A stretch of DNA of 9,176 nucleotides. It comes from Verrucomicrobiota bacterium. Lineage in GTDB: Bacteria; Verrucomicrobiota; Verrucomicrobiia; Opitutales; UBA953. The DNA is taken from contig RGES01000046.1 of NCBI GenBank assembly GCA_009917805.1, positions 1 through 9,176 on the forward strand. The letters are read 5' to 3'. A model generated the notes under the pieces. The model was not told where the DNA came from, searched no databases, and saw only the letters and a program-made list of their open reading frames with translations. Below, one piece after another: positions 1 through 6,360 of the stretch; within the stretch, counting starts at the first letter, position 1; each line of letters begins with the position of its first letter. Position numbers and translations under genes: made by a program.

Positions 1-2
1 CG

Positions 3-866
3 GCCGGCACCGTCGTCGCGAAGAACTATGTGACCAACGGGTTGGGCAACACCCTGACCTACAACGTGCCGACCGGAGGCACCTATTACATCAAGGTGAA
101 CGGCGTCGGTTACGATCCGGCGGTTTCGGCCGGCTCCCAGGTCTGGACGAACACCGGCGTCACTGGCACGGTCGTCGGTACCAGCGCCGGCTTCACGAAC
201 TATGGTTCCCTCGGACGTTACGGCATCACCGGTACCTGGCAGACGCTGATGCAGGCGCCCACCGCCGTCATCACTTCCGACCGCACCGGCGGCCTCCGTC
301 CTTGCACCGTCGCCTTCGATGGCGGCAGCTCCACGGACCCCGACGGCGTCATCGCCAGCTATGCCTGGGATTTCGGCGACCCTGCTTCGGGTACCGCGAA
401 CACCTCGACCCTTCGCAACCCGGTCCACACCTATGCGGCCCAGGGCGTCTATAACGCCAAGCTCATCGTGACGGACAATCAGGGGAATCCTTCCGCGCAG
501 GCCGTCAAGGTGATCACCGTCACCGGCACGCCGTTGCCGAACTCGGTGCGCGTGGCCTCCATCACCGCTTCGTGGGTTCGCATGACGAACGTCGAAGTGG
601 CCGGTACCGCGGTCATCCAGGTCGTCAATCAATATGGTCAGCCGCTCCGTTCCGTGGCCGTCTATGTCGGCGTGACCGGTTCGGTGACCGGTGCCGCGGC
701 CGCCAAGACCGACATCAACGGCTACGTGACCATCCAGATGCCCAAGCAGCGCGACACGCTCCCGTCGACCTACACGTTCTCGGTGACCAGCCTGGTCTAC
801 CCGGCCTACACCTATAACGTGCTATCGAACACGCCGTCTCCGGCGCGCGTCACGATCTCCCGCTAA
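3..866 (+). CDS. C-terminal part of a secreted multidomain PKD-containing protein (5' end outside window)
   Basis: The frame is open from the window edge, so about 287 C-terminal residues are visible and the true start lies upstream. Three parts can be read. The first, up to about base 240, is a beta-rich segment with YYIKVNGVG and later YGSLGRYGITG; this resembles the prepeptidase-C-like module that often follows the catalytic domain of exported metalloproteases. Next comes a clear PKD domain (about bases 258-527) with the hallmark YAWDFGD and a PVHTYAAQGVYNAKLIVTD strand pair. Last is an Ig-like/Big-1-style domain (about 540-860) with VVNQYGQPLRSVAVYV and TDINGYVTIQM, ending at TAA. No sorting motif or anchor is visible at the C-terminus. 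Secretion and binding to an extracellular polymer are inferred from the domains. A protease catalytic domain upstream is a guess; a glycan-active enzyme is equally possible. Confidence 0.85.
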   Translation, partial: AGTVVAKNYVTNGLGNTLTYNVPTGGTYYIKVNGVGYDPAVSAGSQVWTNTGVTGTVVGTSAGFTNYGSLGRYGITGTWQTLMQAPTAVITSDRTGGLRPCTVAFDGGSSTDPDGVIASYAWDFGDPASGTANTSTLRNPVHTYAAQGVYNAKLIVTDNQGNPSAQAVKVITVTGTPLPNSVRVASITASWVRMTNVEVAGTAVIQVVNQYGQPLRSVAVYVGVTGSVTGAAAAKTDINGYVTIQMPKQRDTLPSTYTFSVTSLVYPAYTYNVLSNTPSPARVTISR

Positions 867-887
867 GCCCATACCTGGCTTTTCCAT

Positions 888-911
888 GAAGGCGGCCTCA
901 CGGCCGCCTTC
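888..911 (+). terminator. Strong hairpin, probable intrinsic terminator
   Basis: A perfect 10-bp stem, GAAGGCGGCC / GGCCGCCTTC with a TCAC loop, begins 22 nt after the TAA of the PKD protein and is followed by TTCGTTT. The T-run is short and interrupted, so termination strength is uncertain. It separates the PKD gene from the hydrolase gene that starts at 967. Confidence 0.7.
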
Positions 912-966
912 TTCGTTTGGGCTGGAGCGGGGCGGGGCGGCGGGTAGATTGCGCTTAACCCCTCCC

Positions 967-1980
967 ATGGCTTCAGCAATCCAGCCCTCCTCCCGACGCG
1001 AATTCCTTGGCGCCGCCGCCTTCGCGTTGGCCGGCCTCGCGACCGCTTCGCGTCTCGCCGCGGCCGATGCGCCGAAGGCGGCGACGAAACGTCCGCCGAA
1101 TCCTTACGTCTATAAGTTCAACATCGGCAAGATCGAGGCCTTCTCCATCAGCGACGGGCACATGCTCTTCAAGCAGGGCCTCGAGCTCATGTGGCCGGAA
1201 GCGGACCGCCCGACGATGAAGGACGCCTTGGTCTTCAATCGCGAGCGCCTCGACGCGCTGCCGCTGTACGTGAACATCATGGGGCTGAAGATCGGCGACG
1301 AGGTCGCGCTGATCGACGCGGGCTTCGGGGAGCGGCATCCCAATCCTAACTTCGGCTGGTTGGCCGAGGGGTTGCGTCAGCTCGGCATCAAGCCCGAGCA
1401 GGTCACGACCGGTTTCCTCAGCCACTCCCATTCCGACCACCTCGACGGCTTCGTCGACAACGGCAAGCCGGCGTTCCCGAACGCCAAGATCTACCTGCTC
1501 CAGGAAGAATACGATTTCTGGCGCGGCCCGAATCCCGACTTCTCCAAGTCCAAGCGCGACAAGAAGCCCTTGCCCAACATGGTGAAGACCGTCTGCCGCA
1601 ACTTCGATATCCTGAAGGACCAGCTCGTCATCGCCAAGGACGGCCAGAAGCTTTTCCACGACGCCGTGACGATCATCGCGGCTCCGGGTCATACGGACGG
1701 CCACGCGTGCTTCGAGATCCGTTCCGAAGGCGAGTCCCTCGTGCATATCAGCGACGTCGTGCATCACCACGTGCTCATGTTCGACAACGTCGGCTGGACC
1801 GTCGCGATGGACCATGATCCCGAGACCGCGGTCAAGACGCGGAAGAAGCTCTTTACGCGCATGGCCAAGGAGAAGTGCCGGGCCTTCGGCTTCCACCTGC
1901 CGTGGCCAGGCATCGGCACCGTGGTGCCCAAGGGCGACCAATACGCCTGGGTGCCCGAGCGTTTCAGCTGGGGCTCCTGA
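967..1980 (+). CDS. Tat-exported MBL-fold metallo-hydrolase
   Basis: This is a 337-residue metallo-beta-lactamase-fold hydrolase, probably with a binuclear zinc centre and acting outside the cytoplasm. The ATG at 967 is chosen because it starts directly before a twin-arginine signal (SRREFLG, Arg10-Arg11) with an alanine-rich hydrophobic stretch and likely cleavage near Ala33. The in-frame ATG at 886 would lie inside the terminator hairpin and hide the signal. All metal ligands of the fold are visible: HSHSDH (His153, His155, Asp157, His158), GHTDGH (His242), ISDVV (Asp263) and FGFH (His310). The spacing and overall layout resemble methyl-parathion-hydrolase and quorum-quenching-lactonase-like members, but the substrate cannot be read from sequence. 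No Shine-Dalgarno is present; the start is preceded by CCCTCCC. The gene converges on the minus-strand operon, 6 bp from the reconstructed end of its last gene. Confidence 0.9.
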   Translation: MASAIQPSSRREFLGAAAFALAGLATASRLAAADAPKAATKRPPNPYVYKFNIGKIEAFSISDGHMLFKQGLELMWPEADRPTMKDALVFNRERLDALPLYVNIMGLKIGDEVALIDAGFGERHPNPNFGWLAEGLRQLGIKPEQVTTGFLSHSHSDHLDGFVDNGKPAFPNAKIYLLQEEYDFWRGPNPDFSKSKRDKKPLPNMVKTVCRNFDILKDQLVIAKDGQKLFHDAVTIIAAPGHTDGHACFEIRSEGESLVHISDVVHHHVLMFDNVGWTVAMDHDPETAVKTRKKLFTRMAKEKCRAFGFHLPWPGIGTVVPKGDQYAWVPERFSWGS

Positions 1981-1986
1981 GCCGGC

Positions 1987-2157
1987 TTACTGGAAGACGA
2001 CCGGCGGCGCGGGGGCCGGGGCGGGCGCCGCTCCCGAGTTCGGCGTCAGCGTACCCGGAGAGGTGCGCTGCAAGGTCGTCCCGGCGTCGGGCTGGCTGTT
2101 CACGCGCTGGATCTCGGTCAGCAGCATCGCGATGCCTTGCTGGCGGAGGGCGGCTGA
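1987..2157 (-). pseudogene. Out-of-frame 3' continuation of the small coiled-coil gene
   Basis: Read one base back (-1) from the frame of the 2118-2492 gene, this stretch gives 56 residues beginning SAALRQQGIAMLLTEIQRVN and ending in a Pro/Ala-rich tail with PPVVFQ and TAA. It keeps the helical character and the Ala/Pro style of the gene's own linker. Its stop lies 6 bp from the stop of the converging MBL hydrolase gene, filling an otherwise unexplained gap. The joined protein would be about 168-169 residues. I see no slippery heptamer at the junction, so an indel (real or sequencing error, near the GGCGGAGGGCGG run on the plus strand) is preferred over programmed frameshifting. Confidence 0.6.
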
Positions 2158-2492
2158 CGGTATTCGGGGCGCTGGGAGATCGTCTGGTAGGCCTGCGCCG
2201 CCTTCGGGTCGTTGGCGATCAGGGTCTCGCGGATACGGCGGCCTTCTTCCTTCAGGTCGGTGAAGCGCTCCTCCATCTGGGCGCGCTTGGCGGTCAGCTT
2301 GTTCGGGGCTTCCGGCGCGGCGCGGACGACCGGGGCGGGAGCGACCGGTTTCGGTTCACGGATCTTCTCGACGGGGCTGACGGCCTTCATGCGCTCCATC
2401 GGGTTCTTCGGGGCCGGGGCGGGGGCGAGGAAGCGCCAGGCGCCGAAGCCGACGGCGGCGAGGAGACAGAGGGCGAGGAGGGTCTTACGCAT
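2118..2492 (-). CDS. Small membrane-anchored coiled-coil protein, apparently frameshifted
   Basis: As it stands the frame codes for 124 residues. The N-terminus MRKTLLALCLLAAVGFGAW is a single signal-anchor or signal peptide. It is followed by a Pro/Ala-rich linker (about residues 22-62) and a charged helical stretch (about 63-108, containing KRAQMEERFTDLKEEGRRIRE) likely to form a coiled coil. The start at 2492 overlaps the last 8 bases of the K+ channel gene, so translation is probably coupled; the longer in-frame ATG at 2579 would bury the hydrophobic N-terminus. The last 12 residues (after PEYR) do not look like a natural end. One frame over, the text continues smoothly to a stop at 1987, which suggests a one-base loss near 2150-2160. 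I do not recognise the family. A periplasmic helper of the upstream channel or peptidase is only a context guess. Confidence 0.65.
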   Translation of the reverse strand: MRKTLLALCLLAAVGFGAWRFLAPAPAPKNPMERMKAVSPVEKIREPKPVAPAPVVRAAPEAPNKLTAKRAQMEERFTDLKEEGRRIRETLIANDPKAAQAYQTISQRPEYRQPPSASKASRCC

Positions 2493-3234
2493 GGGGGTCT
2501 TGGGGTTTGTCAGGCAGATGGCGGCGGAGTTCCTTGATTTCGGCGTGGAGGGAGCGGATCTCGTGGCGGAGTTCCTCATGGTCGCGGGTCTCCTTGGGCA
2601 GGATGAGCTTCGAGGTCACGATGGCCGACATCGCGCCGAACAGGGCGATGCCGATCAGCATCAGCACCGCGGCGATGATACGGCCTTCGGTCGTGACCGG
2701 ATACATGTCGCCGTAGCCCACGGTGGTGACCGTCGTGAGCGCCCACCAGAGGGCGTCGCCGCCGCTCTTGATCGTCGCGTTCGGCGCGGCGCGTTCGACC
2801 TCGACCATCAGCATCGTGCTGAAGAACACCATGACCAGCGCGATGCCGGGGAGCGCGAGCAGTTTCTCGTTGAGGGAGGTGCCGCTCGTGAGCGTGTTGA
2901 GCTTCTTCAGCACGCGGATGAGGCGGACGAAGCGGTAGATGCGGATGGCCTGCAGGGAGCGGAAGGCGGGGTCGAAGGGGATGCTGGCCAGCAGGTCGAT
3001 CCAGCCCCAGCGCCAGAACGCCGCCGCCCATTTCTCGCGGCGCCAGCGGACGACGATGTCGGCCAGGAAGATCAGGCAGGAGAGCCGGTCGATGTCGCGC
3101 AGCAACGGGAGGAGGTTGCCAGGGATGTGCAGGAAGGTCTCGAGCAGGACCAGCAGCAGCGAGACGACCGCGACGACGAGGACGAGCCAATCCCAAGGGT
3201 TGAGGCGCTGGCGGAGTTCTTCGTCGATCTTCAT
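2485..3234 (-). CDS. Voltage-gated-type potassium channel (six-TM, Kv-like)
   Basis: This 249-residue inner-membrane protein has the complete plan of a bacterial Kv-like channel subunit, expected to act as a tetramer. S1 is at about residues 16-31, S2 at 49-63, S3 at 74-86 and an arginine-bearing S4 at 91-111 (RIYRFVRLIRVLKK, basic residues every third position). S5 lies at 127-145, the pore helix at 159-170, the selectivity filter TVGYGD at 171-176 and S6 at 183-207. The C-terminus (about 215-241, EELRHEIRSLHAEIKELRR) looks like a short tetramerising coiled coil; no RCK/TrkA-N domain follows. It starts 9 bp after the M1 peptidase stop and overlaps the next gene by 8 bp, so it is the middle gene of an operon. 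No Shine-Dalgarno is visible. The family is certain; ion-flow direction and gating behaviour are inferred. Confidence 0.95.
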   Translation of the reverse strand: MKIDEELRQRLNPWDWLVLVVAVVSLLLVLLETFLHIPGNLLPLLRDIDRLSCLIFLADIVVRWRREKWAAAFWRWGWIDLLASIPFDPAFRSLQAIRIYRFVRLIRVLKKLNTLTSGTSLNEKLLALPGIALVMVFFSTMLMVEVERAAPNATIKSGGDALWWALTTVTTVGYGDMYPVTTEGRIIAAVLMLIGIALFGAMSAIVTSKLILPKETRDHEELRHEIRSLHAEIKELRRHLPDKPQDPHA

Positions 3235-3243
3235 CGGATGCGC

Positions 3244-5499
3244 TTATTGCTTGGCGTCGGCCTTGGCCGGCGCGGGTTCCGGCTTCGTGAGCTCGCGCAT
3301 CGGGTTGGCGGGCTTCTCATCCTTGAAGAGCTGGAGCTTCGTCTTGACCGGCCGGCGTGGCCAGAAGTTGTTCTCCACGTCCGTATCCATCAGCTCCTGG
3401 CGCGGGTCGAAGGTGACCGCCCGGAGTTCCTTCGTGGTCACGTGGACCTTGGAGGCCTTCTCGGTGTTGAAGCGCCAGAACTCGGCCGGGAGCAGCAGCT
3501 CCTCGACGGACCCGTCGGCGTATTCCAGCTTGAGCGGGACGGGCGTGACGAGCCCGCCGACGTTCGAGATCTCGAGCACGTAGATGTTATGCTTGGTCCG
3601 GAGCAGCGCCGGGTCGACCTTCGCTTCCTCCAGCTCCTTGAGGAGCGCTTCGTACTTCTTCTTGTCGCTCGGGAGCACGGTGGCCTCGTCGTAGCCGTCG
3701 TAGAAGTCCTTCAGTTCGGGGAAGCGGTCGACCCGCTTGGGCAGGCTCGCGTTGCGTTCCTTGGACAGCGTCTTCGGCAGGGCTTCCTTCTCGGCCTTGG
3801 CCTTGGGTTTCTCGATGGCGGGATCGCGGGTGTCGAGCTGGAGCCAGCGGACCTCGTCGATGGCGACGTCGACATGGTCGACGCCGTAGAACCAGCCGCG
3901 CCAGAACCAGTCGAGGTCGACCCCGCTGGCGTCCTCCATCGTGCGGAAGAAGTCGGCCGGGGTGGGGCGTTTGAACATCCAGCGCTTCGCATAGGTCTTG
4001 AAGGCATGGTCGAAGGCCTCGCGGCCGAGGACGTTCTCGCGGAGGATGTTGAGGGCCACGGTCGGCTGGCCGTAGGCGTTGGGGCCGAGGTCGGCGATGG
4101 ATTCGGAATTGGTCATGACCGGCACGCGTTCCGTCTGCTTCATGTACTCGAGCATCAGGCGGCTGTCGCGGCGGGGTTTCCAGTTGTCCTCCCATTCGGC
4201 CTGGGCGAGGGATTCCACGAACGAGTTGAGGCCTTCGTCCATCCAGGTCCATTGGCGTTCGTCGCTGTTCACGATCATCGGGAAGTAGTTGTGGCCGACC
4301 TCATGGATGACCACGCCGATGAGCGCGTACTTGGTGCGTTCGGGGTAGGTGCCGTCTTTTTCCGGGCGTGGCCCGTTGAAGCAGATCATCGGGTATTCCA
4401 TGCCGCCGATGGCGCCGTTGACGGACCAGGCCACCGGGTAGGGGTAGTCGAACGTGTAGCGCGAGTAGACTTCGATCGTGTGCGCGATGGCATGGGTGGA
4501 GTACTTGTCCCAGAGCGGCATGCCTTCCTTGGGGTAGAGGGACATCGCCATGACGGGTTGGCCGTCGACCTGCGTTCCGGCCACGGCCATGGCGTCCCAG
4601 ATGAACTTGCGGGAGGAGGCGAAGGCGAAGTCGCGCACGTTATCGGCCTGGAAGACCCAGGTTTTCTTGCCCTTGGGGCGGCCTTTCTCGGCGGCCGCGG
4701 CTTCCGCGGGCGTGACGACGAAGACGGGCTTCTTGGTCTCCTGGCGGGCCTGGGCGAGCCGGTCGCGTTGGGCCTGCGTGAGGACTTGCTCGGGGTTGCG
4801 CAGCGAGCCGGTCGCGGCGACGACGTGGTCGTCCGGCGTGGTCAGGGCCACCTTGTAGTTGCCGAATTCGAGGGTGAACTCGCCGGTGCCGAGGAACTGC
4901 TTGTTGATCCAGCCGGCGTAGTCCGTGTAGGCGGCCATGCGCGGGAACCACTGGGCGATGGTGTAGATGCTGTTGCCGTCTTCCTTGAAGAACTCGTAGC
5001 CCGTGCGGGCCATGATGCGCTTGGCGTCGTTGATCGGATAGGTCCAGGCGATCTTGAAGACGAAGTCGGCGCCGGGCTTGAGGGGCTTCGGGAGGTCGAG
5101 GCGCAGCATCTCGTAGGCGAGGAGGCGATCCAGGGCCGTGTAGCTGAACTTCTTGAGGTCGACCCCGCGTTTGGTGTTCGGGGTCGTGCGCGAGTCGGCG
5201 CGCTTGGCGAAGTAGTTCTGATCCAGCTGGACCCAGAGGTAGTCGAGCGTGTCCGGCGAGGCGTTGTGGTAGGTCACCGTCGCTTCGGCCGTGATCGTGC
5301 GCTTCTCATCGTCGAGTTCGGCGCGGATATCGTAGTCGGCGCGGTTCTGCCAATAGCCGGCGCCCGGAGCGCCCGTGGCCAGGCGTTGGGGGGAGGGGGA
5401 GGGCAGGAGTGAGTCCAGCTGCTGGAATTTCTGGACCGGCGTGCCGGTCTCGGCCGCGAACGCGGTCAGGGCGAGGAAGAGGGGTAGGAGGCTTCGCAC
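3244..5499 (-). CDS. Secreted M1-family zinc metallopeptidase (aminopeptidase-like)
   Basis: The product is a 751-residue exported peptidase of the gluzincin M1 family, expected to remove N-terminal residues from peptides. Numbered from the GTG at 5499, the zinc site HEVGH is at residues 399-403, and the third ligand Glu422 lies in WMDEGLN with exactly 18 residues between. The substrate-binding GGMEYP motif (the GxMEN equivalent) is at 365-370. An N-terminal beta domain precedes it. A C-terminal extension of about 180 residues, rich in Lys/Glu, ends in a Pro/Ala/Lys tail. GTG at 5499 is chosen because it opens a short signal peptide (RSLLPLFLALTAFA, cleavage near residue 15) and has a promoter-like TTGCCA 28 nt upstream. 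The ATG at 5604 adds a hydrophilic 35-residue leader that runs through the divergent promoter region. It is the first gene of the operon with the K+ channel and coiled-coil protein. Confidence 0.9.
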   Translation of the reverse strand: MRSLLPLFLALTAFAAETGTPVQKFQQLDSLLPSPSPQRLATGAPGAGYWQNRADYDIRAELDDEKRTITAEATVTYHNASPDTLDYLWVQLDQNYFAKRADSRTTPNTKRGVDLKKFSYTALDRLLAYEMLRLDLPKPLKPGADFVFKIAWTYPINDAKRIMARTGYEFFKEDGNSIYTIAQWFPRMAAYTDYAGWINKQFLGTGEFTLEFGNYKVALTTPDDHVVAATGSLRNPEQVLTQAQRDRLAQARQETKKPVFVVTPAEAAAAEKGRPKGKKTWVFQADNVRDFAFASSRKFIWDAMAVAGTQVDGQPVMAMSLYPKEGMPLWDKYSTHAIAHTIEVYSRYTFDYPYPVAWSVNGAIGGMEYPMICFNGPRPEKDGTYPERTKYALIGVVIHEVGHNYFPMIVNSDERQWTWMDEGLNSFVESLAQAEWEDNWKPRRDSRLMLEYMKQTERVPVMTNSESIADLGPNAYGQPTVALNILRENVLGREAFDHAFKTYAKRWMFKRPTPADFFRTMEDASGVDLDWFWRGWFYGVDHVDVAIDEVRWLQLDTRDPAIEKPKAKAEKEALPKTLSKERNASLPKRVDRFPELKDFYDGYDEATVLPSDKKKYEALLKELEEAKVDPALLRTKHNIYVLEISNVGGLVTPVPLKLEYADGSVEELLLPAEFWRFNTEKASKVHVTTKELRAVTFDPRQELMDTDVENNFWPRRPVKTKLQLFKDEKPANPMRELTKPEPAPAKADAKQ

Positions 5500-5505
5500 G
5501 CCCGC

Positions 5506-5533
5506 ACTATTGGCATCGGCGCCTTGCTGGCAA
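5506..5533 (-). promoter_or_regulatory. Candidate promoter of the M1 peptidase-K+ channel operon
   Basis: On the minus strand TTGCCA (5533-5528) is followed after 16 nt by AATAGT (5511-5506), then 6 nt and the GTG start. TTGCCA matches the sigma-70 -35 consensus at 5/6 and AATAGT matches the -10 at 4/6. A start of transcription about 7 nt after the -10 box would fall at the start codon, giving a leaderless mRNA. Confidence 0.4.
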
Positions 5534-5572
5534 GCGGTTGCTGGGACGGTCTTGCTCTCCCGCTCCTTCGTC

Positions 5573-5600
5573 TTGCCAGGTCTTTGGCTGTATCCAAAAT
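5573..5600 (+). promoter_or_regulatory. Candidate promoter of the Sel1-repeat gene
   Basis: TTGCCA (5573-5578), a 16-nt spacer and CAAAAT (5595-5600, 4/6 to TATAAT) lie 7 nt before the ATG at 5608. The geometry is the same as for the divergent operon promoter at 5506-5533, so the two promoters sit back to back in the 108-bp intergenic region. Confidence 0.4.
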
Positions 5601-5607
5601 ACATACC

Positions 5608-6255
5608 ATGAGAAACGCCCCTGGCTCAGGTGTCATCTGTCTCTTCCTGTTGGCTTTTGCCCTGCCCGCCGTGCAGGCCGCCGACGCGCTCAGCGCGCTC
5701 AAGTCCAAAGCCGAGTCGGGCGACGTCGAAGCCCAGGCGCAGCTTGCCTCGGCCTACTTCCAAGGGAGCGAGGTGGAGGCGAATCCGGCCTTGGCGCTGC
5801 GCTGGGCGACCAAGCCGGCGGAGCAGGACGACCTTTTCTGCGTCCAGATGGTCGCGATGATCCACTTCCAAGGCAAAGGCGTGAAACGCGACCTGCCTGA
5901 GGCGAGCAAGTGGTTCGCCAAGGCCGCGGTCTTGGGCGACGCGAACGCCGCGTTCACCGTAGGCCTGATGAATGACGAGGGCCAGGGCATCCCCAAGAAT
6001 GCCGTCGAGGCTTTCGCATGGTATCAGGTGTCCAAGGCGCTTTCCCGCGATGTGTCGGCCACGGTCAAATATGCCGCGGCGCTCGAGAAGAAACTGACCC
6101 CGAAGCAGGTCGAGGCCGCCAAGGGGCGCGCCGCGGAAATCCTCAAGCTCGTAGAGCGCAAGAAGGACGAGCTTTATGAGAAGCGCTTGGCGATCATGAA
6201 GGCCGCCAACCCCCAGATGCCGATCGAAGAACTCCGGAAGCAGTTGCCGCGCTGA
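5608..6255 (+). CDS. Exported Sel1-like (TPR-like) repeat protein
   Basis: This 215-residue protein starts at an ATG directly ahead of a signal peptide (GVICLFLLAFALPAVQA, cleavage near Ala24). Upstream in-frame starts, the first at 5524, would place the signal internally. About three Sel1-type helical repeats follow (residues ~36-72, 73-108, 109-144), with typical patterns such as GDVEAQAQLASAYFQG, FQGKGVKRDLPEASKWFAKAA and GDANAAFTVGLMNDEGQGI. A charged helical tail (about 150-215) includes LTPKQVEAAKGRAAEI, a segment common after Sel1 repeats in exported proteins. Sel1 repeats mediate protein-protein contacts, so a periplasmic scaffold or adaptor is likely; its partner is not evident. It is transcribed divergently from the M1 peptidase operon and monocistronically, since 105 bp separate it from the next gene. 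No Shine-Dalgarno is visible. Confidence 0.85.
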   Translation: MRNAPGSGVICLFLLAFALPAVQAADALSALKSKAESGDVEAQAQLASAYFQGSEVEANPALALRWATKPAEQDDLFCVQMVAMIHFQGKGVKRDLPEASKWFAKAAVLGDANAAFTVGLMNDEGQGIPKNAVEAFAWYQVSKALSRDVSATVKYAAALEKKLTPKQVEAAKGRAAEILKLVERKKDELYEKRLAIMKAANPQMPIEELRKQLPR

Positions 6256-6326
6256 CCTGCGGCGGCTTAGGCCGAGTGGCGTGACTTATCACGGTGAGGG
6301 CGGGCTCCGTTTTGTTTCGTGTCCGT

Positions 6327-6354
6327 TTGCGGAAGGTTGGCCTTCCGCTTAGGT
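6327..6354 (+). promoter_or_regulatory. Inverted repeat overlapping a possible promoter of the photolyase-like gene
   Basis: A perfect 8-bp inverted repeat, GCGGAAGG-TTGG-CCTTCCGC (6329-6348), ends 12 nt before the ATG at 6361. It overlaps a TTGCGG (6327-6332) that stands 28 nt from the start codon, the same distance as the TTGCCA boxes of three other genes; the matching -10 position holds a poor TTAGGT. The repeat could be an operator, or a weak terminator for the Sel1 gene, but only two T residues follow it. The rest of 6256-6326 shows only weak 4-5 bp hairpins. Confidence 0.35.
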
Positions 6355-6360
6355 CGGGGC

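Noticed and set aside
973..1941. A 322-codon minus-strand frame opposite the MBL hydrolase
   Set aside because: It is a shadow frame; the plus strand has a Tat signal and all MBL metal ligands.
2212..5412. A 1066-codon open frame on the plus strand opposite the peptidase-channel operon
   Set aside because: It lies antisense to three genes with unmistakable protein motifs. Its translation is low-complexity and rich in Val, Gly, Asp, Glu and Arg, as expected from the complement of high-GC coding DNA.
6262..6293. Short hairpins CGGC-TTAG-GCCG and CGTGA-CTTA-TCACG after the Sel1 gene
   Set aside because: Stems of 4-5 bp with no following T-run are expected by chance in high-GC DNA.
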